DNA of 64,000 nt from Paenibacillus lupini (GTDB lineage Bacteria; Bacillota; Bacilli; Paenibacillales; Paenibacillaceae). Of this stretch, positions 29,451 through 37,112 are shown in pieces. The stretch is taken from positions 372,001 through 436,000 of the forward strand of contig NZ_JAASRW010000006.1 in the NCBI RefSeq assembly GCF_011761355.1. The letters run 5' to 3'. The position numbers were made by a program, and so were the translations under genes. Each line of letters begins with the position of its first letter. Positions within the stretch are counted from its first letter, which is position 1. Below the pieces are notes generated by a model. That model did not search any database. It saw only the letters and a list, made by a program, of their open reading frames with translations, and was not told the DNA's origin.

Positions 29451-29580
29451 CCCCTACATCCTCTCGTTATGAAAATATCAATTGCAGCTCCGCAGGCCAA
29501 GGAGCCCCTGATCGAGCAAGTCGTAAGCTCCCGCCGCAGGCTGCCCTAGTATCGGCGCCATTTATCTCCGATTTCTTCGT

Positions 29581-30771
29581 TTACCAGAATAGCTCCTTGC
29601 GTCCCCGCAGCTTCGCGAGCGCTTCAACGAAGAAATAATCGCCATAGATCAGCGATTCGTCTACATACACGCCTCGCGAGTAATAACCTGTCGCATGCCG
29701 CAGAAGGCCTTCATGCTCGTCGCCCCATTCCGTATAGCGGTCGCACAGCGACCGGACGATCCGCTCGGCTGATATCCGGCACCAAGCGGCGTCTTCGACT
29801 CCCGCTCCTTCGCCTGCTTTCAACAACTCGGCCAGCTCCAGCAGACCGGACGCCACGATAGCCGCGGCGGACGAATCTCTCGGCATCAACTCCCGGCCAG
29901 CTTCCGGCAGGAAGAAATCCCAGTAAGGGACGGCGTCTTCCGGCAACCGTGCGACGAAGAACCGAGCGACCCGCAGCGCGGCTTCGCAATACCGCGCCTC
30001 GCCCGTGTACCGATAGCTGAGCGCGAAGCCGTACAGTGCCCAGGAAGCTCCGCGCGCCCAAGCGGAATCCGCCGCGTAGCCTTGCCCGGCCAGCGCCTCA
30101 ATCGGCTTCCCTGTCTCCGGATCATAGCGGAAAATATGGCAGACCGAACCGTCTGGGCGAAGAAAATCGCGCAGTACGGAGTCGGCGTGCCGGATCGCGA
30201 TATGCTTGTACCGCGGATCCTTGATCTCGCGACCGGCCCAATGCAGCAGCGGCAAATTCATCAGACAATCAATGATCGCCCAGCCAGTATGATCCTCTTC
30301 GTCCCAATTCGGCCAGGCACGGATGAACTCGCCTTGCGGATTGTACCTTCCGGCAAGGAGGTTGGCCGCGATGAGTGCATGCCGCTTCGCGTCCGCATCT
30401 CCCCCGCGCCCTGACGCTTCGGCCAGACGATGCTGGGCAACGCTGCTCAAGCTGAACATGAAGCCGACGTCGTGATGCAGCAGGTCGTAGGTCTGCAGCG
30501 TATCCGCCAGCTGCCGTTCGCACGCTTCGGCGACTCGTCGCAGTTCCTCATCACCGTTCTCGCGGTACACAAGCCACAACAGTCCCGGCCAAAAGCCGGC
30601 GACCCAGTCATGCTCAGGTCCCCTGACATAACGTCCGTCTTTCGTCCCGTTCGGAAAGGCGACTCCGATCGTCCGGGCGCTCCGGCTGATTTTCACTTCC
30701 GCCCTGCTCCAAGCCTCTTCCGCCCAAACCAAATCCAATTCCACGCCAGGGTTCAACTTCTGCTCCGTCAT
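29581..30771 (-). CDS. GH88 unsaturated glucuronyl/uronyl hydrolase
   Basis: 396-residue (alpha/alpha)6-barrel enzyme that removes the 4,5-unsaturated uronic acid left at the non-reducing end by polysaccharide lyases. The catalytic pair known in the family is visible as LLHHDVGFMF (D101) and GWAIIDCLMNLPLL (D168). The substrate-pocket motifs RAWPNWDEEDHTGWA and RGASWALYGFALSYRYTG are also present. It has no signal peptide and acts in the cytoplasm. The start is set at ATG 30771 (MTEQKLNPGV), preceded by GGGAGGG; the open frame extends 33 codons further without homology. It is the clearest indicator that the island degrades uronic-acid-containing polysaccharide. Confidence 0.94.
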   Translation of the reverse strand: MTEQKLNPGVELDLVWAEEAWSRAEVKISRSARTIGVAFPNGTKDGRYVRGPEHDWVAGFWPGLLWLVYRENGDEELRRVAEACERQLADTLQTYDLLHHDVGFMFSLSSVAQHRLAEASGRGGDADAKRHALIAANLLAGRYNPQGEFIRAWPNWDEEDHTGWAIIDCLMNLPLLHWAGREIKDPRYKHIAIRHADSVLRDFLRPDGSVCHIFRYDPETGKPIEALAGQGYAADSAWARGASWALYGFALSYRYTGEARYCEAALRVARFFVARLPEDAVPYWDFFLPEAGRELMPRDSSAAAIVASGLLELAELLKAGEGAGVEDAAWCRISAERIVRSLCDRYTEWGDEHEGLLRHATGYYSRGVYVDESLIYGDYFFVEALAKLRGRKELFW

Positions 30772-31020
30772 GCTTCCATCCCTCCCGCAGTTACCCGTGA
30801 ATGTCGCCAATACGTTTCGAATCCATCCAACGATCCATGCGCAGCACCGGCCGAATGGACTCCGTGCCAAGCAGCGCTTGATCTTCCTTGCCTACTGCGA
30901 TGATTATATTAATTTCTCTGGCTTTGCCGTATTCGTATTTATTATAAAATCGCTGAACTGCCGTACCTATAGTAATGTTTATTGAATCGCTGTCTTTTCA
31001 TATCCTTTTAACGGGCTTTG

Positions 31021-31090
31021 AAACAAACGTGGGCTTGCGTATTGGCGGGAGATAACCTCCCGATAATCGCAAGCCCGCGTTTGTTTTTCT
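31021..31090. terminator. Large bidirectional terminator
   Basis: Arms of 19 bases (31021-31039 and 31068-31086; AAACAAACG and CGCAAGCCC-type ends, one mismatch) enclose a smaller hairpin (CGGGAG/CTCCCG at 31046-31062). T-rich DNA follows on both sides. It lies after the stop at 31169 on the minus strand. Confidence 0.85.
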
Positions 31091-31168
31091 AGTGAATCTT
31101 ATCCTTTACAGCCAGATCGAACAAAGCCCCTTCGTTGAACCATGCCGGCGTGATCCCCTGCTCCATCT

Positions 31169-32779
31169 TCACAGCCACCAGCCGTTGTCTTTCTCCTCCA
31201 ACGTTTCCCCGGTAACCTGGTTCCAAACGAATGTCGTCTCTTCTCCGTTCAGCAGCCAGCGGCTCGGGCATGTCGTGTGCAGCCAATCGAGTGGTTCCGC
31301 CGCCGGCCGTTCGACTGCCGCCAGTTCGAATGCCCGCCGAAGCTCGGCCTCCTGCTCCTTCGTCAAGACGGACGGATCCGCCGAGACGAACAGCGGCGTG
31401 CCGCTGCCAGCCAGCAAGCGAAGCCACTCGCGATTCAGCTCCCATGGCACGTCGGCCGTGAGACCGACGCAATCCGCGTCATGGCTGAAAAACGTTCCGT
31501 GCTGCGGCATTCGGAAGCCGAGCGTATTGACGCCCATATAGCGCGTCCTCTCCCACCACTTGCCGCTCGTATCGTCACCGGTCCGCTGAATTGAGAACAA
31601 GCCTGCCGCCAGATGGCCAAGCGTATTGCAGCCGATCACGTCTGCCTCACCAGCGGCTTCCGCAATCGTCCGGTACAGCTCCAACGTGAGCTCCGCGGTC
31701 GTCCTCGATCGGTCCCGGAACGGGTGCGGCAGCGCGTGCGGCCTGGAACGCATCGTGAATCCCCATTGGCCAAGCAGGTCGTACGTCGTAAAATCGTGCT
31801 TCAACAGTTCGAAGCCCCATCCGACCATCGTACGGACCGCCTCACGGATCGACTCGAGCGCTCCGGAAACGGTCGGGTCGAGCACATGGCCACCGCTCGA
31901 CGAATAGCGAATCCATTCTGCCGGCACCTCCTCCGCTGTCAGAAGCGGCCTGCACCAAAGTCCAGGCTTGACGTTAATCTCCTTCATCTCCCAAGCCAGC
32001 CGCTCCATATCGGGGAACTTACCGTTACCCGTCCAAGGCCCGCCATTGCAGGCTCCCCCTCCGCTTTTCGACTGCCAGCCGTCATCGATGACCATATAGG
32101 GTCGATTCCCTGCGTTCGCGGACAACGAAGACATGAATCTCGAATCCTCGAGAATTTCCCGGTGTGAGCTGTTGCCATAGGCGTAGTACCAGTTGTTTCC
32201 GCCATAGACCGGCTGCTTCGGCATTCGGGGATGGTCGCACAGAAGCGAGCAGAACCGTCGCGCCGCCACAATGGGCCGTTCTCCCTCCGTTCCTGGATCC
32301 GTGACGATCTCGGCGATTGGCAGTATGCGATTGCCTAGGAGAACGCCTTCGCTGCCGCAGGAGACGTCGGCAGTCAACGTCAGACCATCGGGATCAAGCT
32401 GCCAGAAGCAGAACGCTCCCGCTCCCGTTTTCACCCCGCAGCCTGCCGTCCGGACACCGTCATGAGCCAGGAAATACCAAGGCAGGACCCTTTCGGGCAC
32501 CAGCCCCCTCCATTCCAAATCGCCGTATGCCCGCTCCCAATGATCCCCCAGAACAAGCCAATTCCCTTCGACTCGCTCATCCCACCGGAGCTTGACGGCT
32601 CTCGGCCCAGCCACCGGCGCCTCCAAAGTCACTGCTATGAGGCCATCATCGTTCGTCAGACGAACCGTAACCCCTTCAGACTCCCATGTTCCGGGCTGAA
32701 CCTGCGTTAGCGCCCGCCATCCGGAGTCCAGACGAACGAACACGGCGGAAGGGCTCTCCATTCTTTTAAACAAATTCAC
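31169..32779 (-). CDS. Glycoside hydrolase, clan GH-D (GH36/alpha-galactosidase-like)
   Basis: 536-residue cytoplasmic protein. After a beta-rich N-terminal domain (about 1-195) comes a TIM barrel: NNWYYAYGNSSHREILEDS, MVIDDGWQ, KPGLWCRPL, then ELLKHDFTTYDLLGQWGF with the nucleophile D329, and IQRTGDDTSGKWW with the acid/base D402/D403. These are the clan GH-D catalytic signatures. It differs clearly from the other GH-D-like protein at 23316-25484. The start is a GTG at 32779 with a perfect AAGGAGG 8 bases upstream; the frame upstream is open but runs into the AraC promoter region. Divergent from the AraC gene at 32947, so likely its direct target. Confidence 0.85.
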   Translation of the reverse strand: MNLFKRMESPSAVFVRLDSGWRALTQVQPGTWESEGVTVRLTNDDGLIAVTLEAPVAGPRAVKLRWDERVEGNWLVLGDHWERAYGDLEWRGLVPERVLPWYFLAHDGVRTAGCGVKTGAGAFCFWQLDPDGLTLTADVSCGSEGVLLGNRILPIAEIVTDPGTEGERPIVAARRFCSLLCDHPRMPKQPVYGGNNWYYAYGNSSHREILEDSRFMSSLSANAGNRPYMVIDDGWQSKSGGGACNGGPWTGNGKFPDMERLAWEMKEINVKPGLWCRPLLTAEEVPAEWIRYSSSGGHVLDPTVSGALESIREAVRTMVGWGFELLKHDFTTYDLLGQWGFTMRSRPHALPHPFRDRSRTTAELTLELYRTIAEAAGEADVIGCNTLGHLAAGLFSIQRTGDDTSGKWWERTRYMGVNTLGFRMPQHGTFFSHDADCVGLTADVPWELNREWLRLLAGSGTPLFVSADPSVLTKEQEAELRRAFELAAVERPAAEPLDWLHTTCPSRWLLNGEETTFVWNQVTGETLEEKDNGWWL

Positions 32780-32946
32780 GGCCTTGACCTCCTTCAAATG
32801 TTGCGCAACTGCTCGCAAAAGCGAATAATAGTAACGTATCCCAAAAGTATAAACGGCTTCGGTAACAGTCGTTAGGGCGAAAAGGGTCCGATCGGGGAGC
32901 AAGGTTAACCAACTGGGACATGATTCGGATCGAAGGAGGTATTGCA

Positions 32947-33840
32947 ATGGCAGATCACCATTGGGAGGACTATGTGCCTTTTCCAAACAGCAAATCGGAA
33001 GCGTACCTATATGGAGCCCACTCCGCCGCCGTCCCTGCGGGATGGGCCTGCGGTAGGCACCTGCATCACCTAATGTTCGAGCTCAACCTCGTTCTCGAAG
33101 GGACACAACTGACCGAAATCAGCGGAATCCCCTACCGCCAGGAAGCAGGAGACCTCCTTCTCGTGCCCCCGATGCGACTACACTCGTTCCGATCCGAAGC
33201 ACCGCTCCGCTATTTCGTCCTTCATGTGCAAATCGACGACCCTGCCTTCCTGCAACGGTTGGCCGAATCCGGCCTGCTGCTCATTGATCGCGGCCACCCA
33301 TTGAACCGCAAGCTGGTCGCAGCCGTGCAGGCCCTCCGGGAGCGCATGACGCAGGGGGCCTCCCGAATCCGGCTCTATCGATCGCTGTACGAGATGCTCG
33401 ATCTCCTAGAGAGCGAGCTCAACCGCATCTTGCCGGTACCTGGCGCTTCGAAGGAAAACCTTTCCCTTCCCGCTCGAATCGCGAGGGAGATCGAAGCGTT
33501 CGTCGCCGTCCAAGTGGACGAGGACCGGGAGAAAGAAGAGAATTGGATGGAATCCATCGCGCGCCGGCTCGGCTACAGCCGCAGGCATTGCTACCGGGCA
33601 TTCATGGGCACGTTCCGGATGTCCCCGCGCGATTACTTGTTCGTGCTGCGACAGCAAGAAGCGATGCACCTTCTGCTCAGCGGAGGGGATTCTCTGGAGC
33701 GAATCGCCCTCCGTATCGGTTACGATAATGTTCAGAGCTTCATCCGGCAGTTCTCAAAGTGGACGGGGACGACTCCCGGCCAGTTCCGCAAACAGAAGCG
33801 GGACGAGCTTGTCTATTTGACGCGTTTGGAAGTCCGTTAA
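32947..33840 (+). CDS. AraC family transcriptional regulator with cupin sensor domain
   Basis: 297 residues. The N-terminal cupin-like domain (about 15-110; GRHLHHLMFELNLVLEGTQL and LLLVPPMRLHSF) is the usual sugar-sensing fold. The C-terminal double HTH (about 190-290) reads MESIARRLGYSRRHCYRAFM and IALRIGYDNVQSFIRQFSKW. It is the only plus-strand gene in the island and shares a 167-bp promoter region with the GH-D gene. It probably controls that gene and perhaps the genes beyond. ATG 32947 is chosen because GAAGGAGG lies 7 bases upstream; a plausible ATG 27 bases earlier lacks such a site. Confidence 0.92.
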   Translation: MADHHWEDYVPFPNSKSEAYLYGAHSAAVPAGWACGRHLHHLMFELNLVLEGTQLTEISGIPYRQEAGDLLLVPPMRLHSFRSEAPLRYFVLHVQIDDPAFLQRLAESGLLLIDRGHPLNRKLVAAVQALRERMTQGASRIRLYRSLYEMLDLLESELNRILPVPGASKENLSLPARIAREIEAFVAVQVDEDREKEENWMESIARRLGYSRRHCYRAFMGTFRMSPRDYLFVLRQQEAMHLLLSGGDSLERIALRIGYDNVQSFIRQFSKWTGTTPGQFRKQKRDELVYLTRLEVR

Positions 33841-33948
33841 TATTTCTGAAGCAAGCTCCTAGAGAGCATTCCCTTTCTAAGAGAGATTGATATAGTTAGG
33901 AGACCCGTTGCGAGATGCGATGCCATCCATGGACGGCTGGGGTAAAAG

Positions 33949-33980
33949 GAAACCGGTCGTCCTGGGGACGACCGGTTTTT
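33949..33980 (+). terminator. Terminator after the AraC gene
   Basis: AAACCGGTCGTC and GACGACCGGTTTTT form a 12-bp stem around CTGGG. It marks the right-hand end of the polysaccharide island. Confidence 0.88.
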
Positions 33981-33983
33981 GGT

Positions 33984-34208
33984 TTAGATAAAAATATCAA
34001 GAATATCTACTCCAACAAGGGGAATTCCAATTAACAAAAAGAAAGCACCAAATATTCGATGAAGGAGAATGACAAACTTGTTAGGTTCTGAAGTAGCAAA
34101 AACAAATTTACCATCTTTCTTTATTATCATGAATTCAGTAAGATACAATACCTTCTTCGGCCAAAATACATTCACTGCGCCCACAGTTGCAACAATTAAT
34201 CCGATCAT
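33984..34208 (-). CDS. Small two-span membrane protein
   Basis: 74 residues with hydrophobic segments at 1-16 (MIGLIVATVGAVNVFW) and about 48-72 (IFGAFFLLIGIPLVGVDILD), separated by a polar cytoplasmic-looking loop. I do not recognise it firmly; it resembles the DUF6199-type small membrane proteins, as does the next gene upstream. ATG 34208 has AGGAG 6 bases upstream. It begins a run of five short minus-strand genes ending with a SUKH protein. Confidence 0.7.
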   Translation of the reverse strand: MIGLIVATVGAVNVFWPKKVLYLTEFMIIKKDGKFVFATSEPNKFVILLHRIFGAFFLLIGIPLVGVDILDIFI

Positions 34209-34245
34209 GCAGTTCTCCTATTCTAATCATGTTCATTCAACTCTT

Positions 34246-34467
34246 TTAAAGTAAAATTAATATCACAATCCCAGCATTTAAAAAAATAACACCACTGATC
34301 CGAACTATTTTCAAACGATGCTTTTTCGCCATAGATTGAAGTGATCTAATGTCTTCCCAGCCATTACTGCCGTCATTGATCATATTGGATGTCCCGAATC
34401 TCCAGATCAATTTAGGAAAGATTAAAAGTATAATCGCAATAAGTAACAGAACGATGGCTGTAACCAC
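34246..34467 (-). CDS. Small two-span membrane protein (DUF6199-like)
   Basis: 73 residues: hydrophobic span 1-19 ending in IFPKLIWRFG, a polar middle (SNGWEDIRSLQSMAKKH), and a second span from about 52 to the end. The layout mirrors that of the protein at 33984-34208 (both have a PK pair after span one), so the two may be distant paralogues. The start is a GTG at 34467 with AGAGGTGG 9 bases upstream. Function unknown. Confidence 0.7.
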   Translation of the reverse strand: MVTAIVLLLIAIILLIFPKLIWRFGTSNMINDGSNGWEDIRSLQSMAKKHRLKIVRISGVIFLNAGIVILILL

Positions 34468-34494
34468 CTCTTGAACCCACCTCTTTTATACATC

Positions 34495-34698
34495 TCAAAG
34501 TTTCCTCTCTTTTTCTTTCCAGTTCATGCTGCCAAATATAAGTCCAATAGCGATTCCAGCGACATAATCATAATAATCCCAAGGTCTATGAAAAATTTGC
34601 TTCGCAATGAGCATGAAGAAGGTGTAGGAAATCTGGCCAGCTATTGCTTTTCGAAAAAGATACTTATATTTTTCACGCCTCAAGTCACTAGCCCCCAA
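34495..34698 (-). CDS. Small hypothetical protein
   Basis: 67 residues, basic N-terminus (LRREKYKYLFRKA), one probable membrane segment (about 40-57, DYVAGIAIGLIFGSMNW) and a charged tail (KEKERKL). Not recognised. A TTG at 34698 follows AGGAGGAGG, which supports translation. It lies in the run of short genes between the island and the GNAT gene. Confidence 0.6.
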   Translation of the reverse strand: MGASDLRREKYKYLFRKAIAGQISYTFFMLIAKQIFHRPWDYYDYVAGIAIGLIFGSMNWKEKERKL

Positions 34699-34730
34699 TA
34701 CTAGCCTCCTCCTAACCTCCTATTACTACA

Positions 34731-35141
34731 TTAATGAGTTCTAAAATCATATTTCTCATACGGTAAATTTAATTCATGCCCGTTAATTTCTACCGTATCA
34801 TTATCAATCCAGACCATTTTTGCGGATTGCTCATGGTAATTCCAATAAATATTTTTAACTCTATGTGTATTTGTATTAGTAACCAACTCTACTCTTACCG
34901 CAAAATCGGTCGTCGCCCCACCATTAGACAAATAAGCTTTAATTGTATAGTGTCCGTCCGGAGAGCTCGATTGCGAGATAAACTCACCCTTCGGCAGTCT
35001 ATTTATATCCCAAAATGTCCAATAGACCCCATATCCAATGAAACATATGACTAGAAAAATAATAGAAAACAGCACTACACGCACTTTTCGTTTGGTCCGT
35101 TGCATTTCAAGTTTTACAGCTTCATCATCGAAATAATCCAT
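34731..35141 (-). CDS. DUF5412-like membrane-anchored protein
   Basis: 136 residues: charged N-terminus, one membrane span (about 22-45, VVLFSIIFLVICFIGYGVYW), then an extracytoplasmic domain with SPDGHYTIKAYLSNGGATTDFAVRVEL-like sequence (in pieces: SPDGHYTIKAYL, NGGATTDFAVRVEL), the signature of DUF5412. Function unknown. ATG 35141 has GGAGG 5 bases upstream, and the gene follows the SUKH gene by 15 bases. Confidence 0.8.
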   Translation of the reverse strand: MDYFDDEAVKLEMQRTKRKVRVVLFSIIFLVICFIGYGVYWTFWDINRLPKGEFISQSSSPDGHYTIKAYLSNGGATTDFAVRVELVTNTNTHRVKNIYWNYHEQSAKMVWIDNDTVEINGHELNLPYEKYDFRTH

Positions 35142-35156
35142 GTTTCCTCCGGATTT

Positions 35157-35645
35157 CTATATAGAATCATAGGCATCTCCTAAAGCTTCAAAATCATCCT
35201 CCACCCAATAAAGATACTGGCCCTTGCTCTCTAGCAATTGACGAAGTAGATCAGTAAAAGAATTCGCAATGATTGCATTTGAACCAGCAACTCCGTGAAC
35301 TTCGTAAAAGCTGTCGTAACATTTCCCACATCGTCCATAGGATAAATCAATCGTAATATACTGAGAACTTCCATCCGTCCCTATAACATACCAATCGGAA
35401 GACCTATCATACTCACATAGCTCACCAACAATAACCGGATTAGCTAATACAAAATCATTCGGCTGCACAATCGTCATCGCATAAGAGGCGGATTCAAATA
35501 ATGTGATACCACCACATAGTTCATAAAATCTACGAAGGTCAGCTGGTAGGATATGATTATAATTGAAAAGTATCGGCTGATTTGATGGAGGTAATACTTT
35601 ACAATCTTCTATACGCTTTATATCCTCAATTAGTTCATTAATCAA
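35157..35645 (-). CDS. SUKH (SMI1/KNR4) family protein
   Basis: About 162 residues of the SMI1/KNR4 (SUKH) superfamily: LPADLRRFYELCGGITLFES is the family core, with ANPVIVGELCEYDRSSDWYVIG and SFTDLLRQLL further on. In bacteria such proteins often serve as immunity proteins in polymorphic toxin systems, but no toxin gene is nearby. The start is taken as TTG 35645, 9 bases after AAAGGAT; a GTG at 35654 directly abuts that site. Likely co-transcribed with the DUF5412-like gene. Confidence 0.85.
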   Translation of the reverse strand: MINELIEDIKRIEDCKVLPPSNQPILFNYNHILPADLRRFYELCGGITLFESASYAMTIVQPNDFVLANPVIVGELCEYDRSSDWYVIGTDGSSQYITIDLSYGRCGKCYDSFYEVHGVAGSNAIIANSFTDLLRQLLESKGQYLYWVEDDFEALGDAYDSI

Positions 35646-35701
35646 TAATGTCACATCCTTTATCTGTAATTCAGTTTACAATAACTAACTACACTTAGGG
35701 A

Positions 35702-35740
35702 CAAAAAAAGACGGCACCAATTCTTTCTGGCACCATCTTA
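35702..35740 (-). terminator. Terminator after the GNAT gene
   Basis: On the minus strand AAGATGGTGCC and GGTGCCGTCTT pair with two G-T wobbles around a 10-base loop, followed by TTTTTTTG. It separates the acetyltransferase gene from the SUKH gene. Confidence 0.65.
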
Positions 35741-35787
35741 AAAGTAAAAGTTTATGAATAGAAAATCACCTTGTTCAATCAAAGCGA

Positions 35788-36210
35788 TTATTCAAACACC
35801 GTAATCATCCCCGTCATCCCCGGGGAATGATCTTTGAAGCCAAACTGCTCGTAAAACTTATCATTGCCATGAGAAGCAAATAGTCCAACAAAGGCGAGCC
35901 CATCCTTATGGCGGCGCTCCTTTATATAATCCAGTAGGCGCTCTACAATTAGCTTTCCTAGACCATTTTTCTGATGCTCAGGCGAAATCGCCACGTCCTG
36001 GATATAGAAGTACATGGCTCCGTCGCCAACAATCCGTCCCATGCCAACAACCTCTTCCTTACATACAACAACGACACCGTAGAGAGAATTGTCAATCGAT
36101 TGCTTAGACATTTCTATATTAATGTTTCCCCACCCGACAGTTTCCCATAAAGTCTTGTGTTCGACTACAGTAGGGAAACGCTCAATGATTTCATATTTGT
36201 TTTTTGTCAT
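35788..36210 (-). CDS. GNAT family N-acetyltransferase
   Basis: 140-residue single-domain acetyltransferase. Motif A is seen as YIQDVAISPEHQKNGLGKLI (acetyl-CoA pyrophosphate loop Q-x-x-G-L-G), followed by GLFASHGNDKFYEQFGFKDH. The acceptor is unknown. ATG 36210 (MTKNKYEII) is chosen because GAGGGTGG lies just upstream; the frame is open six codons further. Confidence 0.9.
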   Translation of the reverse strand: MTKNKYEIIERFPTVVEHKTLWETVGWGNINIEMSKQSIDNSLYGVVVVCKEEVVGMGRIVGDGAMYFYIQDVAISPEHQKNGLGKLIVERLLDYIKERRHKDGLAFVGLFASHGNDKFYEQFGFKDHSPGMTGMITVFE

Positions 36211-36368
36211 ATTTACCACCCTCATCAAATGAATTGGTGGCTGTCCTAAACAACCACCTGTTATGATTGGATCCCGCGGTTATACTCCATGTTTTTCATC
36301 TCCCGTCAATATTCCTTAAGACACTTTACTTTAATATTAAGTAGAAAGAAACCTCTGGCGGTTACTAA

Positions 36369-36515
36369 CTATTTCTTCAGTATGTGAACCCCTACACCGT
36401 ATCTACTCTCTCCATTATTAATACTCCAATCATAATCACCCACAGGCAAGTTTTCAGGAATCGTCCCTGTCGCTTGCCATTCACCTTCATTCACCACTAC
36501 ACTCAATGTGAAGCC
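36369..36515 (-). pseudogene. In-frame C-terminal remnant after a stop codon
   Basis: Directly after the TAA of the gene at 36516-37085, the same frame continues for 48 codons (GFTLSVVVNEGEWQATGTIP onward) and ends YGVGVHILKK before TAG. The amino-acid pattern (VVVNEGEW, LPVGDYDWSINN) looks like a real Ig-like domain end, but there is no start codon or ribosome binding site. Either the TAA is a mutation in one longer gene, or a deletion joined the ends of two genes. Confidence 0.5.
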
Positions 36516-37085
36516 TTATGAAGCGCCTGCTGAACTGAAGCAAGGCGATGAATTTACGACGAGCCACTCCAAATACCCTTCTTTTACAAAGTCAAAGAGT
36601 TTCTCTGATTCGGCGAAATAGTCACCTTTATCCGGGTCAGAGACCCAAATCATATGTTTTACCGGTGTACATGAAGTTTCTGTACTACCTTTCTCAACAA
36701 TTTTGCTTGTACAATGCCATGCTGGACGGATTTGCAGGATGTCATGATTCGTATACTCTAAATTAACAGCCATACTGCGTTCCATCATCGGTGAAGTTAA
36801 TCCTCGTCCATCATTGGACTTTGCCTCGTCTAACCATTTCAAAAGCTGAGCAATTTGGTCCTGATCTCTTGAACCAATAAGTGGTTTACTTACATATACG
36901 GAAGGAATCGGCCAAGACATATAGACCCATTGTACGTCGTTATCCGATGCAGAAGGCTTATCTGTTGAATCCGTCGCAGCTGCAACAACAGGTGCAAGTG
37001 CATGATTCTCATGACGTTGTAAAACAAGCAGCAAAACTGTAGCAATCAAACAACAAGCTACGACTACCCTTATAGGCTTTATCAC
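36516..37085 (-). CDS. Hypothetical membrane-anchored or secreted protein
   Basis: 189 residues with an N-terminal hydrophobic segment (about 6-23, RVVVACCLIATVLLLVLQ) that could be a signal anchor, then a soluble domain containing two cysteines (AWHCTSK and TSCTPVKHMIW) that may form a disulfide. Not recognised. The GTG start at 37085 follows GGAGG. It lies 27 bases downstream of the GT39-like gene and may be co-transcribed. The reading frame continues past its TAA for another 48 codons, so the present C-terminus may be the result of a mutation. Confidence 0.7.
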   Translation of the reverse strand: MIKPIRVVVACCLIATVLLLVLQRHENHALAPVVAAATDSTDKPSASDNDVQWVYMSWPIPSVYVSKPLIGSRDQDQIAQLLKWLDEAKSNDGRGLTSPMMERSMAVNLEYTNHDILQIRPAWHCTSKIVEKGSTETSCTPVKHMIWVSDPDKGDYFAESEKLFDFVKEGYLEWLVVNSSPCFSSAGAS

Positions 37086-37112
37086 AGCAAGTATTCCTCC
37101 TTTGATTCCAAT

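Noticed and set aside
28266-29549. Plus-strand open frame of 427 codons
   Set aside because: Antisense to the beta-helix gene. The minus-strand protein has clear fold motifs while this one resembles no protein.
35157-35654. GTG 35654 as start of the SUKH gene
   Set aside because: It directly abuts the AAAGGAT site; TTG 35645 has normal spacing. The difference is only three residues.
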